Positions 51,889 to 59,287 of a stretch of 64,000 bases of DNA are shown piece by piece. Both the position numbers and the translations under genes were made by a program. The first letter of the stretch is position 1. Every line of letters begins with the position of its first letter. Under the pieces are notes generated by a model that did not search any database, was not told where the DNA came from, and was given only the letters and a program-made list of their open reading frames with translations. Source of the DNA: PALSA-505 sp963702235 (GTDB lineage: Bacteria; Actinomycetota; Actinomycetes; Streptosporangiales; Streptosporangiaceae); NCBI GenBank assembly GCA_963702235.1, contig CAVPBZ010000016.1:124001-188000 (forward strand), read 5' to 3'.

Positions 51889-53235
51889 TCAGGTGTCCGC
51901 CGCGGCGGCGCGGTCGGGCAGGCCGGGGCGGCGTGCCAGCACTGCCGCCGCCACGGCCAGCACGACGAACAGGGCCAGACCGGTGAGCACGTAGGCGTTG
52001 CCGACCAGCAGCTGCGGCCCGTGCCAGTGAGCCTCGTGGCCGCTGCCGTTCGGCGGGCCCCAGATGACCCCGCGGTCCCATCCGGCCGGGTCGGTCAGCT
52101 CGCCCCACAGGCTGGTCGCCCATGCGCCGAACACGGCCAGCACCAGCGCCGCGGCGGCCCAGCAGGCCCACCGGGCGGCGCCGCGAGCCGCCAGGCCGTA
52201 ACAGGCCAGCACCGGCGCGGCCAGGGCGATCCACACCCAGTGATGATCCCAGCTGATCGGCGAGACGAGCAGCCCGGTCAGCGCGGTCATGGCGAAGCCG
52301 AGCGGCCGGTGCCCGGCCTGGTCCAGCGCAGCGGCCGCGGCCAGCCCGAGCACGCCGGTGAGCACGGCGGCGGCCAGCCACTCGGTGTGGCTGCCGCCCG
52401 CCCTGGCGATGACCGCCAGCAGCGACTGGTTGCCTGCGTAGGTCACGTTGCCCGCGTAGCTGCCGCGGGCGAACAGCCCGTGCAGCCACCATTGCGCGGA
52501 ATCGCGCGGCAGCAGGACGAATCCGGCCAGGACCGTGACGACGAACGCGACGACGGCCACCGCTGCCTGCCGGAACCGGCGGGTCAGCAGCAGGTAGGGG
52601 ATGAAGATCAGCGGCACCATCTTGATCCCGGCGGCGATGCCCACCCCGGCACCCTGCCACCAGCGCCGCTCGGGCTGGCACATGTCCCAGGTGACCAGGG
52701 CCATCAGCACCAGCTCGACCTGCCCCAGGTACAAGGTCCGCTGGACCGGCTCGAGCATCAGCGCGGCGGCGCTGGTCAGCAGCACCAGCCCCGCCCGGCG
52801 GGCGCCGCGCGGCTGGCCCAGCGCCCGCAGCATCGCGCCTTGGGTGACCAGGACCGCGGCGACGCCGGCCCAGGTGGCCGCGATCTGCAGCGTGCGCAGC
52901 GGCAGGTAAGACATGAGCGCGAACGGCAGCGCGGCGAACGGCGGGTAGATGAACTTGATGCCGGCGTAGCCGGGCGGGCCAGGCCAGTCCAGCAGCGGGC
53001 TGGCCAGGCGCGGGTCGTAGTAAGGATGCACGTGGCGGACGATGAGCCCGGCGTCACGATAGACGGTGAGGTCCAGCGGGAACGACCACATGCCGGGGTT
53101 GCTGGCGGCCAGGTGGACATACCACGCCAGGGCCGCCAGCAGCGCTGCGGCGCCGCCGGCCCGCAGCAGCAGGTCTCCGCGGCGGGCGGCCTGCGACGCG
53201 GCAGCTACCTGGCTGGCCTGGCTGGCGCGGGTCAT
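51889..53235 (-). CDS. GT87-family (DUF2029) polyprenol-linked mannosyltransferase-like protein
   Basis: 448 residues from ATG 53235 with 10-12 transmembrane helices. GT-C features: DLTVYRDAGLIVRHVHPYYD in the first outside loop (the acidic catalytic motif of GT87), FIYPPFAALPFALMSYLPL, GIKMVPLIFIPYLLLTRRFR, YAGNQSLLAVIAR and SPISWDHHWVWIALAA. Such enzymes add mannose or arabinose from polyprenyl phosphate during envelope glycan or lipomannan synthesis. Long upstream in-frame starts were rejected for lack of family sequence. Confidence 0.85.
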   Translation of the reverse strand: MTRASQASQVAAASQAARRGDLLLRAGGAAALLAALAWYVHLAASNPGMWSFPLDLTVYRDAGLIVRHVHPYYDPRLASPLLDWPGPPGYAGIKFIYPPFAALPFALMSYLPLRTLQIAATWAGVAAVLVTQGAMLRALGQPRGARRAGLVLLTSAAALMLEPVQRTLYLGQVELVLMALVTWDMCQPERRWWQGAGVGIAAGIKMVPLIFIPYLLLTRRFRQAAVAVVAFVVTVLAGFVLLPRDSAQWWLHGLFARGSYAGNVTYAGNQSLLAVIARAGGSHTEWLAAAVLTGVLGLAAAAALDQAGHRPLGFAMTALTGLLVSPISWDHHWVWIALAAPVLACYGLAARGAARWACWAAAALVLAVFGAWATSLWGELTDPAGWDRGVIWGPPNGSGHEAHWHGPQLLVGNAYVLTGLALFVVLAVAAAVLARRPGLPDRAAAADT

Positions 53236-53349
53236 GAGCACACCTGTCCGCCGCGGTGATGCGGCTCGCGGGTAGACAACCACTGACAACCGGCGAGGAT
53301 AGTGCCCCGGGAATTCAGGCCAGCGCGGCCGCCGCCGGCAGCCAGCGTC

Positions 53350-53718
53350 TCAGACGGCCGGGTCTGCTGGCTCGCGCCGCTCCAGCGCGGCCAGCCGGAG
53401 CTCGAGCTGGTCGATCCGGTGCCGGAGGATCTCGATCTGGGCCTCGCCGGCGATCCGCCGCTGCGCGGTGCGGCGCAGTCGCGGCGAGGCCTCGGCGCGT
53501 GCGGCGACGGGCGCGAGCGGGACCAGCCGCTGCGGCCCGTGCGGCCCGTCAACGAGCCGGGACGGGATCTGCCCGCTGCGGTACCAGCTGCGCAGGGCCG
53601 CACGGGAGGCGCCGGTGTCGGCAGCCGCCCGCTCCAGCGTCACCCAGTCCGAGCCCTCGAGCTGGGCGGTCAGCTCGAGTTCGACTTCCCATCCGTCGAG
53701 CCGGTCCTCCCACTCCAT
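53350..53718 (-). CDS. Small HTH/coiled-coil protein
   Basis: 122 residues from ATG 53718, preceded by GGAGAA. Residues about 25-60 read as a MerR-like or excisionase-like HTH (DWVTLERAAADTGASRAALR, SWYRSGQIPSRLVDGPHGPQ). Residues 85-118 form a leucine-rich coiled coil (QIEILRHRIDQLELRLAALE). Divergent from the Clp N-domain gene with a strong promoter between them, so possible autoregulator. Exact family not known. Confidence 0.6.
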   Translation of the reverse strand: MEWEDRLDGWEVELELTAQLEGSDWVTLERAAADTGASRAALRSWYRSGQIPSRLVDGPHGPQRLVPLAPVAARAEASPRLRRTAQRRIAGEAQIEILRHRIDQLELRLAALERREPADPAV

Positions 53719-53757
53719 GGTGACAGGTTCTCCACTCTCCAAGCGCAGGAACTTACC

Positions 53758-53789
53758 CTATTAATAGCATGGTATTGACTAGGTACCAA
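53758..53789 (-). promoter_or_regulatory. Promoter and palindrome of the HTH gene
   Basis: On the minus strand TTGGTA (53789-53784), 17 bp, TATTAA (53766-53761). The -10 is inside the perfect palindrome CTATTAATAG (53758-53767), a possible binding site for the HTH protein. A leader of about 36 nt would precede ATG 53718. Confidence 0.5.
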
Positions 53790-53809
53790 GCATGCCGCAC
53801 CGTAGTCCT

Positions 53810-54847
53810 ATGTTTGAGCGATTCAGCAACCGCGCCCGGCACGTCGTCGTGCTCGCCCAGGAGGAAGCCCGGCGGCTGCAGCACAACTACATCGGTACCG
53901 AGCACGTGCTGCTCGGGCTCCTCGGCGAGCCCGGCGGGCTCGCCTGCCGCGTCCTCGAGCGCTTCGGGATGTCGCTGGATGGCGCCCGCGAGGAGGTCAG
54001 GGCCGCGGCCGGCCGCGGGCAAGGAGCGCCCAGCGGGCACATTCCGTTCACCCCGCGGGCCAAGAAGACCCTCGAGCTCGCGCTCCGCGAGGCCCTGCAA
54101 CTGCACCACAACTACATCGGCACCGAGCACATCCTGCTCGGCGTGCTCCGCGAGGGCGACGGCCTCGGCGCACGGATCCTCAGGCAGCACTCCTCCGACC
54201 TCATGGCGATCCGGATGGCCGTGCTCGACGCGCTGTCCACCACGCCGACCGACGCCGCGCAGAGCCGCCGCTGGCTGCGCCGCCGCTCCGCGGTCGGCCC
54301 CGGTGAGGTACCCGAGCCGGACGAGTCAGCGGAGTTGCGCACCACGCCGGCCGCCGACACCAGCCTGAGCGAAGCAGCCCGCCTGGCCGGGTCCCAGCCA
54401 GTCGGCTCGCACCACCTGCTGCTCGCCGCACTTGGCGATCCCGATACCGCCGCGGCCAGGGCGCTCGCCGCGCTCGGCGTTGACCTGGACCATGCCAGGC
54501 AAGCACTCCGCAACGCCGACGTCACCGGCACCAGCGACGAGCAGCCCGAAGAGGCAGGCCGGCGGCAGATGCTGATCCGCGTGACCGACGAGCAGCTCAC
54601 GATCGAGGCGACCGACCCGGTGATCGTCGCCCTCGGCCGCGCCGCGCTCGACGCGGTGGGCGACCAGGCCGAGCCGCCCGGCACCATCCGCGGTGACCGG
54701 TCGGCCAGCGCCAGCCTCAGCAATGTCTGGCGGGCGCTCCATGACAGCCTCCGGGACATCCAGCGGCGCGCGGCGCCGCCCCCGGCTTCCCCGTCCGCAC
54801 CGGACGACACCGGTAAGCCACGCCAGCCAGGAACCGAGACCGCTTAG
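53810..54847 (+). CDS. Clp N-domain-only protein (orphan ClpC-N-like)
   Basis: 345 residues from ATG 53810 (an ATG at 53792 is possible). Two Clp_N repeats at about 1-70 and 76-145: MFERFSNRARHVVVLAQEEA with HNYIGTEHVLLGLL, and FTPRAKKTLELALREALQLH with HNYIGTEHILLGVL. A third, degenerate unit follows (SLSEAARLAGSQPVGSHHLL, LAALGDPDTAAARALAALGV), then a soluble tail. There is no AAA+ domain, so it cannot unfold substrates by itself; it could act as adaptor or decoy for ClpC/ClpP, or as an arginine-phosphate-like reader. Typical of small actinobacterial ClpC-N proteins. Confidence 0.85.
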   Translation: MFERFSNRARHVVVLAQEEARRLQHNYIGTEHVLLGLLGEPGGLACRVLERFGMSLDGAREEVRAAAGRGQGAPSGHIPFTPRAKKTLELALREALQLHHNYIGTEHILLGVLREGDGLGARILRQHSSDLMAIRMAVLDALSTTPTDAAQSRRWLRRRSAVGPGEVPEPDESAELRTTPAADTSLSEAARLAGSQPVGSHHLLLAALGDPDTAAARALAALGVDLDHARQALRNADVTGTSDEQPEEAGRRQMLIRVTDEQLTIEATDPVIVALGRAALDAVGDQAEPPGTIRGDRSASASLSNVWRALHDSLRDIQRRAAPPPASPSAPDDTGKPRQPGTETA

Positions 54848-54930
54848 GCTCCCGAACGGCTCCGCGCCCGGCCGGTCCGTGACCCGCTGGCCGGCTCCAC
54901 GTGGCCATGCGCTGGTTCAAGAGCCGGCCC

Positions 54931-55443
54931 TCAGCCGGCGAGGTGTTTCGCCATCACTACGTCGTCCACGTAGGCGCCATTGATGAAGAACTCTGCGAGT
55001 AGCGTCCCTTCGCGGGTGAAGCCGAGCTTTTCATAGAGGCGGATGGCTGCGTGATTGCTGCTCAGCACGCGCAGCGAAAGCTTCCGGGCCTGCCGCTCAC
55101 GGGCGGAGCGCTCGGATGCCGCCAGGAGCATCGCCGCGACGCCGCGACGCCGGGCTGCCGGGTGGACCGCGAGTCCCTGCACTTGCAGGACGTGCGTGTT
55201 CTCGGGCAGGTGCGTGGGCGGCTTGAGCCGGACGTAACCCACGACCTCGCCGCCGGCGTCAGCCACGAGGTGACTCTGCGGCGGGTTGCCGGCGCTGAAG
55301 AACCGGACGTCAGGGTCGCCAGCGGATTTGATCAGCGACGGGAACCCCGATTCGGCGGACCACGCGACCGCCTCCAGCCCGGCCAGGACGGCGTCATCCG
55401 CTGGCTGTGCGGGACGCACCCGGACCTCCCATGGCACGTTCAC
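54931..55443 (-). CDS. GNAT N-acetyltransferase
   Basis: 170 residues. Fold order: VRPAQPADDAVLAGLEAVAW, HLVADAGGEVVGYVRLKPP, the acetyl-CoA loop VQGLAVHPAARRRGVAAMLL, LSLRVLSSNHAAIRLYEKLG, FTREGTLLAEFFINGAYVDD. The R-x-x-G-x-A pyrophosphate loop and the NHAAIRLYEKLGF motif are textbook GNAT. It stands alone in a gene-poor stretch; substrate unknown. Confidence 0.9.
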   Translation of the reverse strand: MNVPWEVRVRPAQPADDAVLAGLEAVAWSAESGFPSLIKSAGDPDVRFFSAGNPPQSHLVADAGGEVVGYVRLKPPTHLPENTHVLQVQGLAVHPAARRRGVAAMLLAASERSARERQARKLSLRVLSSNHAAIRLYEKLGFTREGTLLAEFFINGAYVDDVVMAKHLAG

Positions 55444-55651
55444 CTGGCCATCGTGGCAGAGCGGCGCGCCCGGCCGGCCCCGGGGACTGCCGCCTAACCG
55501 AGATGGAGATCATGATCAGCGGCCGGCCCGGCGTGCCCCTCGCCGAGCGGCCTGGCCCGCTTACTGGCTGCTGACTGCGTCGTCGAAGTGCGGCCCGTGA
55601 GTAGCGCGTCACCCTCACGTTTGCGCGGGTCAGGTTGAACTTGGCGCGCGC

Positions 55652-55717
55652 TTAGCTACCAGGCAGGCTGACGTTCACGCCATACGCGACGCAATCCCCT
55701 TGCAGTGCGCCTGGGGT
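55652..55717 (-). pseudogene. Lipoprotein, 3' part severed by IS3 element
   Basis: 22 codons reading ALQGDCVAYGVNVSLPGS to TAA 55652-55654. Joined to the part at 57006-57356 after removing the IS, the frame reads ...GLGWAPGALQGDC without a break. Confidence 0.7.
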
Positions 55718-55751
55718 TGCCCCGCTTTGACGGACAGGGCTGATGACTTGG

Positions 55752-56636
55752 TCAGGCTACCTTTCTGATCTTGCTGTGACCGGTGCTTTCGAATTCGGCG
55801 GGGCTGCGGTATCCCAGCGCGCTGTGCAGGCGGGTGCCGTTGTACCAGCCGACGTAGTCCACGATGGCCCAGTGCGCGGCGGCCCGGGTGGGCCAGGCCC
55901 GGATGTCGGTCAGCTCGCCTTTGAGCGAGGCGAAGAAGCTCTCGGCGAGGGCGTTGTCCCAGCACTGGCCGGTGCGGCCGACCGACAGGGCCACCTGGCA
56001 GTCGCCAGCGAGGGCGGCGAACTGGGCGGAGGTGTACTGGCAGCCCCTGTCGGAGTGGAAGATCACCCCGGGATCGGGGTCGCGGGTGGCGACCGCGTTG
56101 GCCAGGGCGTCGGTGATGAGCTCGGTGCGCAGGTGATCGGCCAGGGCGAAGCCGACGACCCGGCGGGAGGCGATGTCGATCACGGTGGCCAGGTAGAGCC
56201 ACCCTTCCCAGGTGCCGATGTAGGTGATGTCGCCGCACCAGCGGGAGTTGAGCCGGGTGGCGTCGGCGGTGAAGTCGCGGCGGATCAGGTCGGCCCGGGC
56301 GGCGGCCGCCGGGTCAGCGATCGTGGTCTTGCGCCACCGCTTCGGCGACCGGCCGCGCAGACCGGCCCGGCGCATCAGCCGGGCCACCCGCTTGCGGCCG
56401 TGCCGGCGGCCGCGGCGGCGCAGCTCGGCGTGCACCCGCGGCGCGCCGTAGCGGCCCTTGGATTCCTGATGCACTGCCCGGACCCGTTCGGTCAGCTCGG
56501 CGTCCTCGAGGTCGCGCTGCGAGGGGCCCGTCAGGTGCTGGTAGAAGGCGGCGCGGGAGACCTTCAGCAGCGCGCACGCCCGGCTGACGTTGCGCTGCTG
56601 TGCTTTCTCCGCCTCGATGAACGGGTAGACGTTCAC
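55752..56636 (-). CDS. IS3-family transposase OrfB
   Basis: 294 residues. HTH_21 segment: ALLKVSRAAFYQHLTGPSQR, KGRYGAPRVHAELRRRGRRH. DDE core: WCGDITYIGTWEGWLYLATV (D), VIFHSDRGCQYTSAQFAALA (D) and CWDNALAESFFASLKGEL (E), then YNGTRLHSALGYRSPAEFE. Start GTG 56636 overlaps the orfA stop (GTGA), fitting coupled translation; a fused product by frameshift is also usual for IS3. Confidence 0.95.
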   Translation of the reverse strand: MNVYPFIEAEKAQQRNVSRACALLKVSRAAFYQHLTGPSQRDLEDAELTERVRAVHQESKGRYGAPRVHAELRRRGRRHGRKRVARLMRRAGLRGRSPKRWRKTTIADPAAAARADLIRRDFTADATRLNSRWCGDITYIGTWEGWLYLATVIDIASRRVVGFALADHLRTELITDALANAVATRDPDPGVIFHSDRGCQYTSAQFAALAGDCQVALSVGRTGQCWDNALAESFFASLKGELTDIRAWPTRAAAHWAIVDYVGWYNGTRLHSALGYRSPAEFESTGHSKIRKVA

Positions 56637-56938
56637 CGGGTCTCCTTCGCGAAGAAAGCCGTCGCCCGCTTAAGGATCTCCACGTCCTCGCGGAGCCTGC
56701 GGTTCTCCCGCCGCAGCTCGGCCAGCTCCTGCCGCTCCACGGTGGTCAGGCCGCCGTCCTGGCGGCTGCCGGCGTCCCGCTCGGCCTGCCTGACCCACTC
56801 CCGCACCGCGGTCTCGGTCAGGTCGAAGTCCCGGGCCACCTGGCCGATCGACCGGTCGCCACGCTGGCACTGATCCACGATCTCGGCCTTGAACTCCGGG
56901 GTGAACGAACGGCGGCGCCGGGGCCTCTTCTTCCCCAT
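56633..56938 (-). CDS. IS3-family transposase OrfA
   Basis: 101 residues from ATG 56938. HTH domain RRRRSFTPEFKAEIVDQCQR, GQVARDFDLTETAVREWVRQ, followed by a leucine zipper RQELAELRRENRRLREDVEI, LKRATAFFAKE, as in IS3 OrfA proteins. An upstream ATG at 56947 is possible. Confidence 0.95.
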   Translation of the reverse strand: MGKKRPRRRRSFTPEFKAEIVDQCQRGDRSIGQVARDFDLTETAVREWVRQAERDAGSRQDGGLTTVERQELAELRRENRRLREDVEILKRATAFFAKETR

Positions 56939-57005
56939 GCTCTCCATGGTCGGACATCCTTCCGGGGGCGAACCCCTGATGATGGATGTCCGTCAAAGCG
57001 GGTCA

Positions 57006-57356
57006 GGCCCAGCCTAGGCCAGTCGGAGGAGAGTAGCCCGGTGGCGATGGGAAGAGCGCGGCTCCGTTCAGTTGCTGCAGGTTTGTGTCGAGGGTTCCGA
57101 GGTCGAGCCCGAGGCTGGTGGTATCGGCCTGGGTCTCGTCCGACTGCATCTGGATCGTGAACCGTGGCTGATTCTCATTCATGGCAGGTGACAACCAGGC
57201 GTTGATGTCGTTGCATATGCTCGCGCCCTGGCTATAGGTGATGGTGCTCGGCATGCTGTGGTGGGCGTGGTGCCTGGTCGCATGGGCTGGGCCGCCACAT
57301 GCAGAGAGTGCGAGTGCTACTGCCAGCACGGCTGCGGCAACGCTTCTGGCGCTCAT
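57006..57356 (-). pseudogene. Lipoprotein, 5' part, severed by IS3 element
   Basis: From ATG 57356: signal peptide SARSVAAAVLAVALALSACG with lipobox LSAC, then a His-rich stretch (HATRHHAHH) and a globular part (SICNDINAWLSPAMNENQP, TSLGLDLGTLDTNLQQLNGA). It ends at 57003-57005 in the IS terminus. Reconstructed length about 140 residues. Small surface lipoprotein of unknown role. Confidence 0.8.
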
Positions 57357-57418
57357 GACGAACCGCTCCGCTCGGGTGGGCGATGGGAGTGACAAGGGAC
57401 GCGCACGGGCTCACGCCC

Positions 57419-57817
57419 TCATGGGACCACCTGAAGGTTGAGTGTCGAACCGTCTGGCGCCACCGCGTAAAACTGATCGTTGCTGGCCGGGACCGCGGTG
57501 CGGAGCACGATCGTGCAGGTGGTTTGGACGGGCGGCCCGGTACCTGCCCCGGAGGGCTGGCCGACGCCCGCCAGGCGCCCGTTTTCCTCGAAGCACGGGA
57601 TGGACGGCGGCCCGGGCACGGTCCGGGTGACCGTCTTGGTCCGCACGCGGGTGATGACCTTTGGCATCGCGGTGACTGTTGCCGTCCGCGTCGCTGTGGC
57701 GGTGACCGTGCGTACGACGATGTGCCCGCGGCCGAGCTCGTAGCCGCCGGCTAGAGCGCCGACTAGGATAAGCGCCCCGGCGGCACCGGCGGCGGCGGTC
57801 AGGGCTGAGCGGTTCAT
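57419..57817 (-). CDS. Membrane-anchored extracytoplasmic protein
   Basis: 132 residues from ATG 57817; GAGGGGG lies upstream. One N-terminal helix (ALTAAAGAAGALILVGALAG), then a Thr/Val-rich stem (VVRTVTATATRTATVTAMP, VITRVRTKTVTRTV) and a small domain with two cysteines (IPCFEENG and TTCTIVL). Found beside a lipoprotein and an MmpS-like fragment, so probably an envelope locus. No known family. Confidence 0.6.
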   Translation of the reverse strand: MNRSALTAAAGAAGALILVGALAGGYELGRGHIVVRTVTATATRTATVTAMPKVITRVRTKTVTRTVPGPPSIPCFEENGRLAGVGQPSGAGTGPPVQTTCTIVLRTAVPASNDQFYAVAPDGSTLNLQVVP

Positions 57818-57880
57818 AACCGGTCCCCCTCGTCCCTGCTGGCATGAGACCTGACACGTCCGCGCGGGCACAGCGCGCCC

Positions 57881-58303
57881 TTATCCGCCGTTCGTGTCGG
57901 ACCACTTGCCCGATAGCGGGTCCTGGCTGATCTCGCAACTCGCGATGTTATAACCGCCGGATGCCGTTGCCCTTGAGATCGCCTTGCCGTTCACCATCAG
58001 CTTGCAGGCAACCGCCCCGCCGCCTTGGAGTTGGGCGCTGATCGAGTAGAACTGCGGGTTGTGCAGGTTCCGGGTGAGCCGCATCGGGACGTGACCGTTC
58101 AAGCTGCTCCCCGCCGGGCCGTACGTCACTTGCGCGGGCGAGCCGGTCACTACGTAAGTCACGGTTTGGCGCACGTGCTGCAGCTTCGGTGCCGCGCTGG
58201 TCTTCGACACCGCTGCGGGCTGTGAGCTCGCGTCTGCGTCCGTGCCCGTCTTCGCCTTGTTTGACCCTCCTCCGGCGGCTGCCGCGATGATGATGCGGAA
58301 ATG
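57881..58303 (-). pseudogene. MmpS-like accessory protein, N-terminally truncated
   Basis: The C-terminal domain (TVTYVVTGSPAQVTYGPAGS, MRLTRNLHNPQFYSISAQLQ, GGAVACKLMVNGKAISRATA, YNIASCEISQDP) has the MmpS beta-sandwich pattern with the paired cysteines. Upstream in frame is a short hydrophobic end (FRIIIAAAAGGGSNK) that looks like the last part of a membrane anchor, but the rest and a start codon are missing. MmpS proteins partner MmpL lipid exporters; none is nearby. A GTG at about 58210 could give a short soluble form. Confidence 0.55.
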
Positions 58304-58522
58304 GCATGAAACGGTACTTTTCCGGCAGCAAGCATTGGCTGCGAGTAAACGCTCCGCTTTTGGCCGCGTCCCCTCGCGCCGAGGTGTAAGTTCGGGAAAT
58401 CCGGCCCGTTTTCACTTGATCAGGCATCAAGCGGCCAGACAGCGCCGCAGATCAAAACGGTGCGGAAGCGGCGACATCTCACAGAGCCTCACTCGCTACC
58501 CGGCGTCTGTGGTGTGACGAAC

Positions 58523-59026
58523 TCAGTCCTTGGCTGCCACTGTGCTGTCCTCGGCGGCGTACAGATTCTTCGCTGCCCAGTGCCTGATCTCCTGGCCCCG
58601 GTTCGCATCCCGGCGCCGCGTCCGTCGCTGTGCAGTTGCGGCGGCGCCAGGTTCCTCCGGTTTGCCCGTGAGCTGGGACACGCGGCCACGGGACACCCCG
58701 AGAACTGCTGCAGTGTCACTGACGGACAGGCCGGCCTTGCGGAGGTCGCGCGCCAAATCCCGTGACGCGGCGGCAGCCTCAACGGTTTCCCGCTGGACCC
58801 GCTCGGTCCACTCACGGACCGCGGTCGCCTTGTCCTCCAGTCCCCCGAGGTCGGGCCGGATGACCACCTCGTCACCGCTGGCATCGTGGCCGGTGAGAGA
58901 CTCGATGTAGTCGCGGACCATGCCGGGAGCGCTGTCGAGGGTGCGCGACTGGGTGACTCCGACTCCGTCGATGTGAAGCTCCCAGCCGTGTTCCCAGCGC
59001 ACGGCGCGGACCGTGTAAGTGCTCAT
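58523..59026 (-). CDS. hicB: HicB-like antitoxin with HTH
   Basis: 167 residues from ATG 59026. The N-terminal domain has the HicB partial RNase-H-like pattern (STYTVRAVRWEHGWELHIDG, TQSRTLDSAPGMVRDYIESL). A helical stalk (60-100) leads to an HTH at about 101-119 (SVSDTAAVLGVSRGRVSQL) that would bind the hic promoter. The ATG overlaps the TGA of the toxin gene. The long basic tail RRTRRRDANRG is unusual. Confidence 0.75.
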   Translation of the reverse strand: MSTYTVRAVRWEHGWELHIDGVGVTQSRTLDSAPGMVRDYIESLTGHDASGDEVVIRPDLGGLEDKATAVREWTERVQRETVEAAAASRDLARDLRKAGLSVSDTAAVLGVSRGRVSQLTGKPEEPGAAATAQRRTRRRDANRGQEIRHWAAKNLYAAEDSTVAAKD

Positions 59027-59238
59027 TGCAGCCATCCCTCCGGCAGGCAAGACAGTTTCGCGATGGTGTCGCGGACGACGCCCGGGGACACGACGCGGGC
59101 CTGGGTGACCACGGCCATATGCTCGCCGCAGGCGTCCGGGCAGTACCACTTGATGTGATCACCCTTCCCCTGCTGCCACTTGCAGCCGCGGGCCAGGAGC
59201 GCCCGCTGCATGTCCCGGTAGCTCATTGCCTTGACCAT
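59023..59238 (-). CDS. hicA: HicA-like mRNA interferase toxin
   Basis: 71 residues. HicA dsRBD-like fold: YRDMQRALLARGCKWQQGKG with the catalytic His in GDHIKW (H28, usually GSH), followed by a Cys pair (CPDACGEH) that is not standard. It ends with RVVSPGVVRDTIAKLSCLPE, the usual HicA C-terminal helix. Stop and antitoxin start overlap (ATGA), the classic toxin-first order. The toxin would cleave translated mRNA. Confidence 0.8.
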   Translation of the reverse strand: MVKAMSYRDMQRALLARGCKWQQGKGDHIKWYCPDACGEHMAVVTQARVVSPGVVRDTIAKLSCLPEGWLQ

Positions 59239-59287
59239 GAGCGTATGTTACCCCGGCTAGACAGTCAACGTCGAGAGGGCCTATACA

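Larger units (their letters stand above)
55718..57005. mobile_element. IS3-family insertion sequence (1288 bp)
   Basis: Ends begin TG and end CA: TGCCCCGCTTTGACGGACA (55718-55736) and, reversed, TGACCCGCTTTGACGGACA (56987-57005), 18 of 19 identical. Two overlapping genes, orfA and orfB. Flanks GGT and GGC make a 3 bp target duplication with one mismatch. It splits a lipoprotein gene and gives it a premature TGA from its own end. Confidence 0.9.

Noticed and set aside
52021..53259. Plus-strand Gly/Gln/Arg-rich frame opposite the GT87 gene
   Set aside because: No motif; the minus strand has clear membrane helices and family sequence.
57948..58430. 160-codon minus-strand frame over the MmpS-like fragment
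   Set aside because: Different frame from the conserved MmpS-like strands and rich in Arg/His; shadow.
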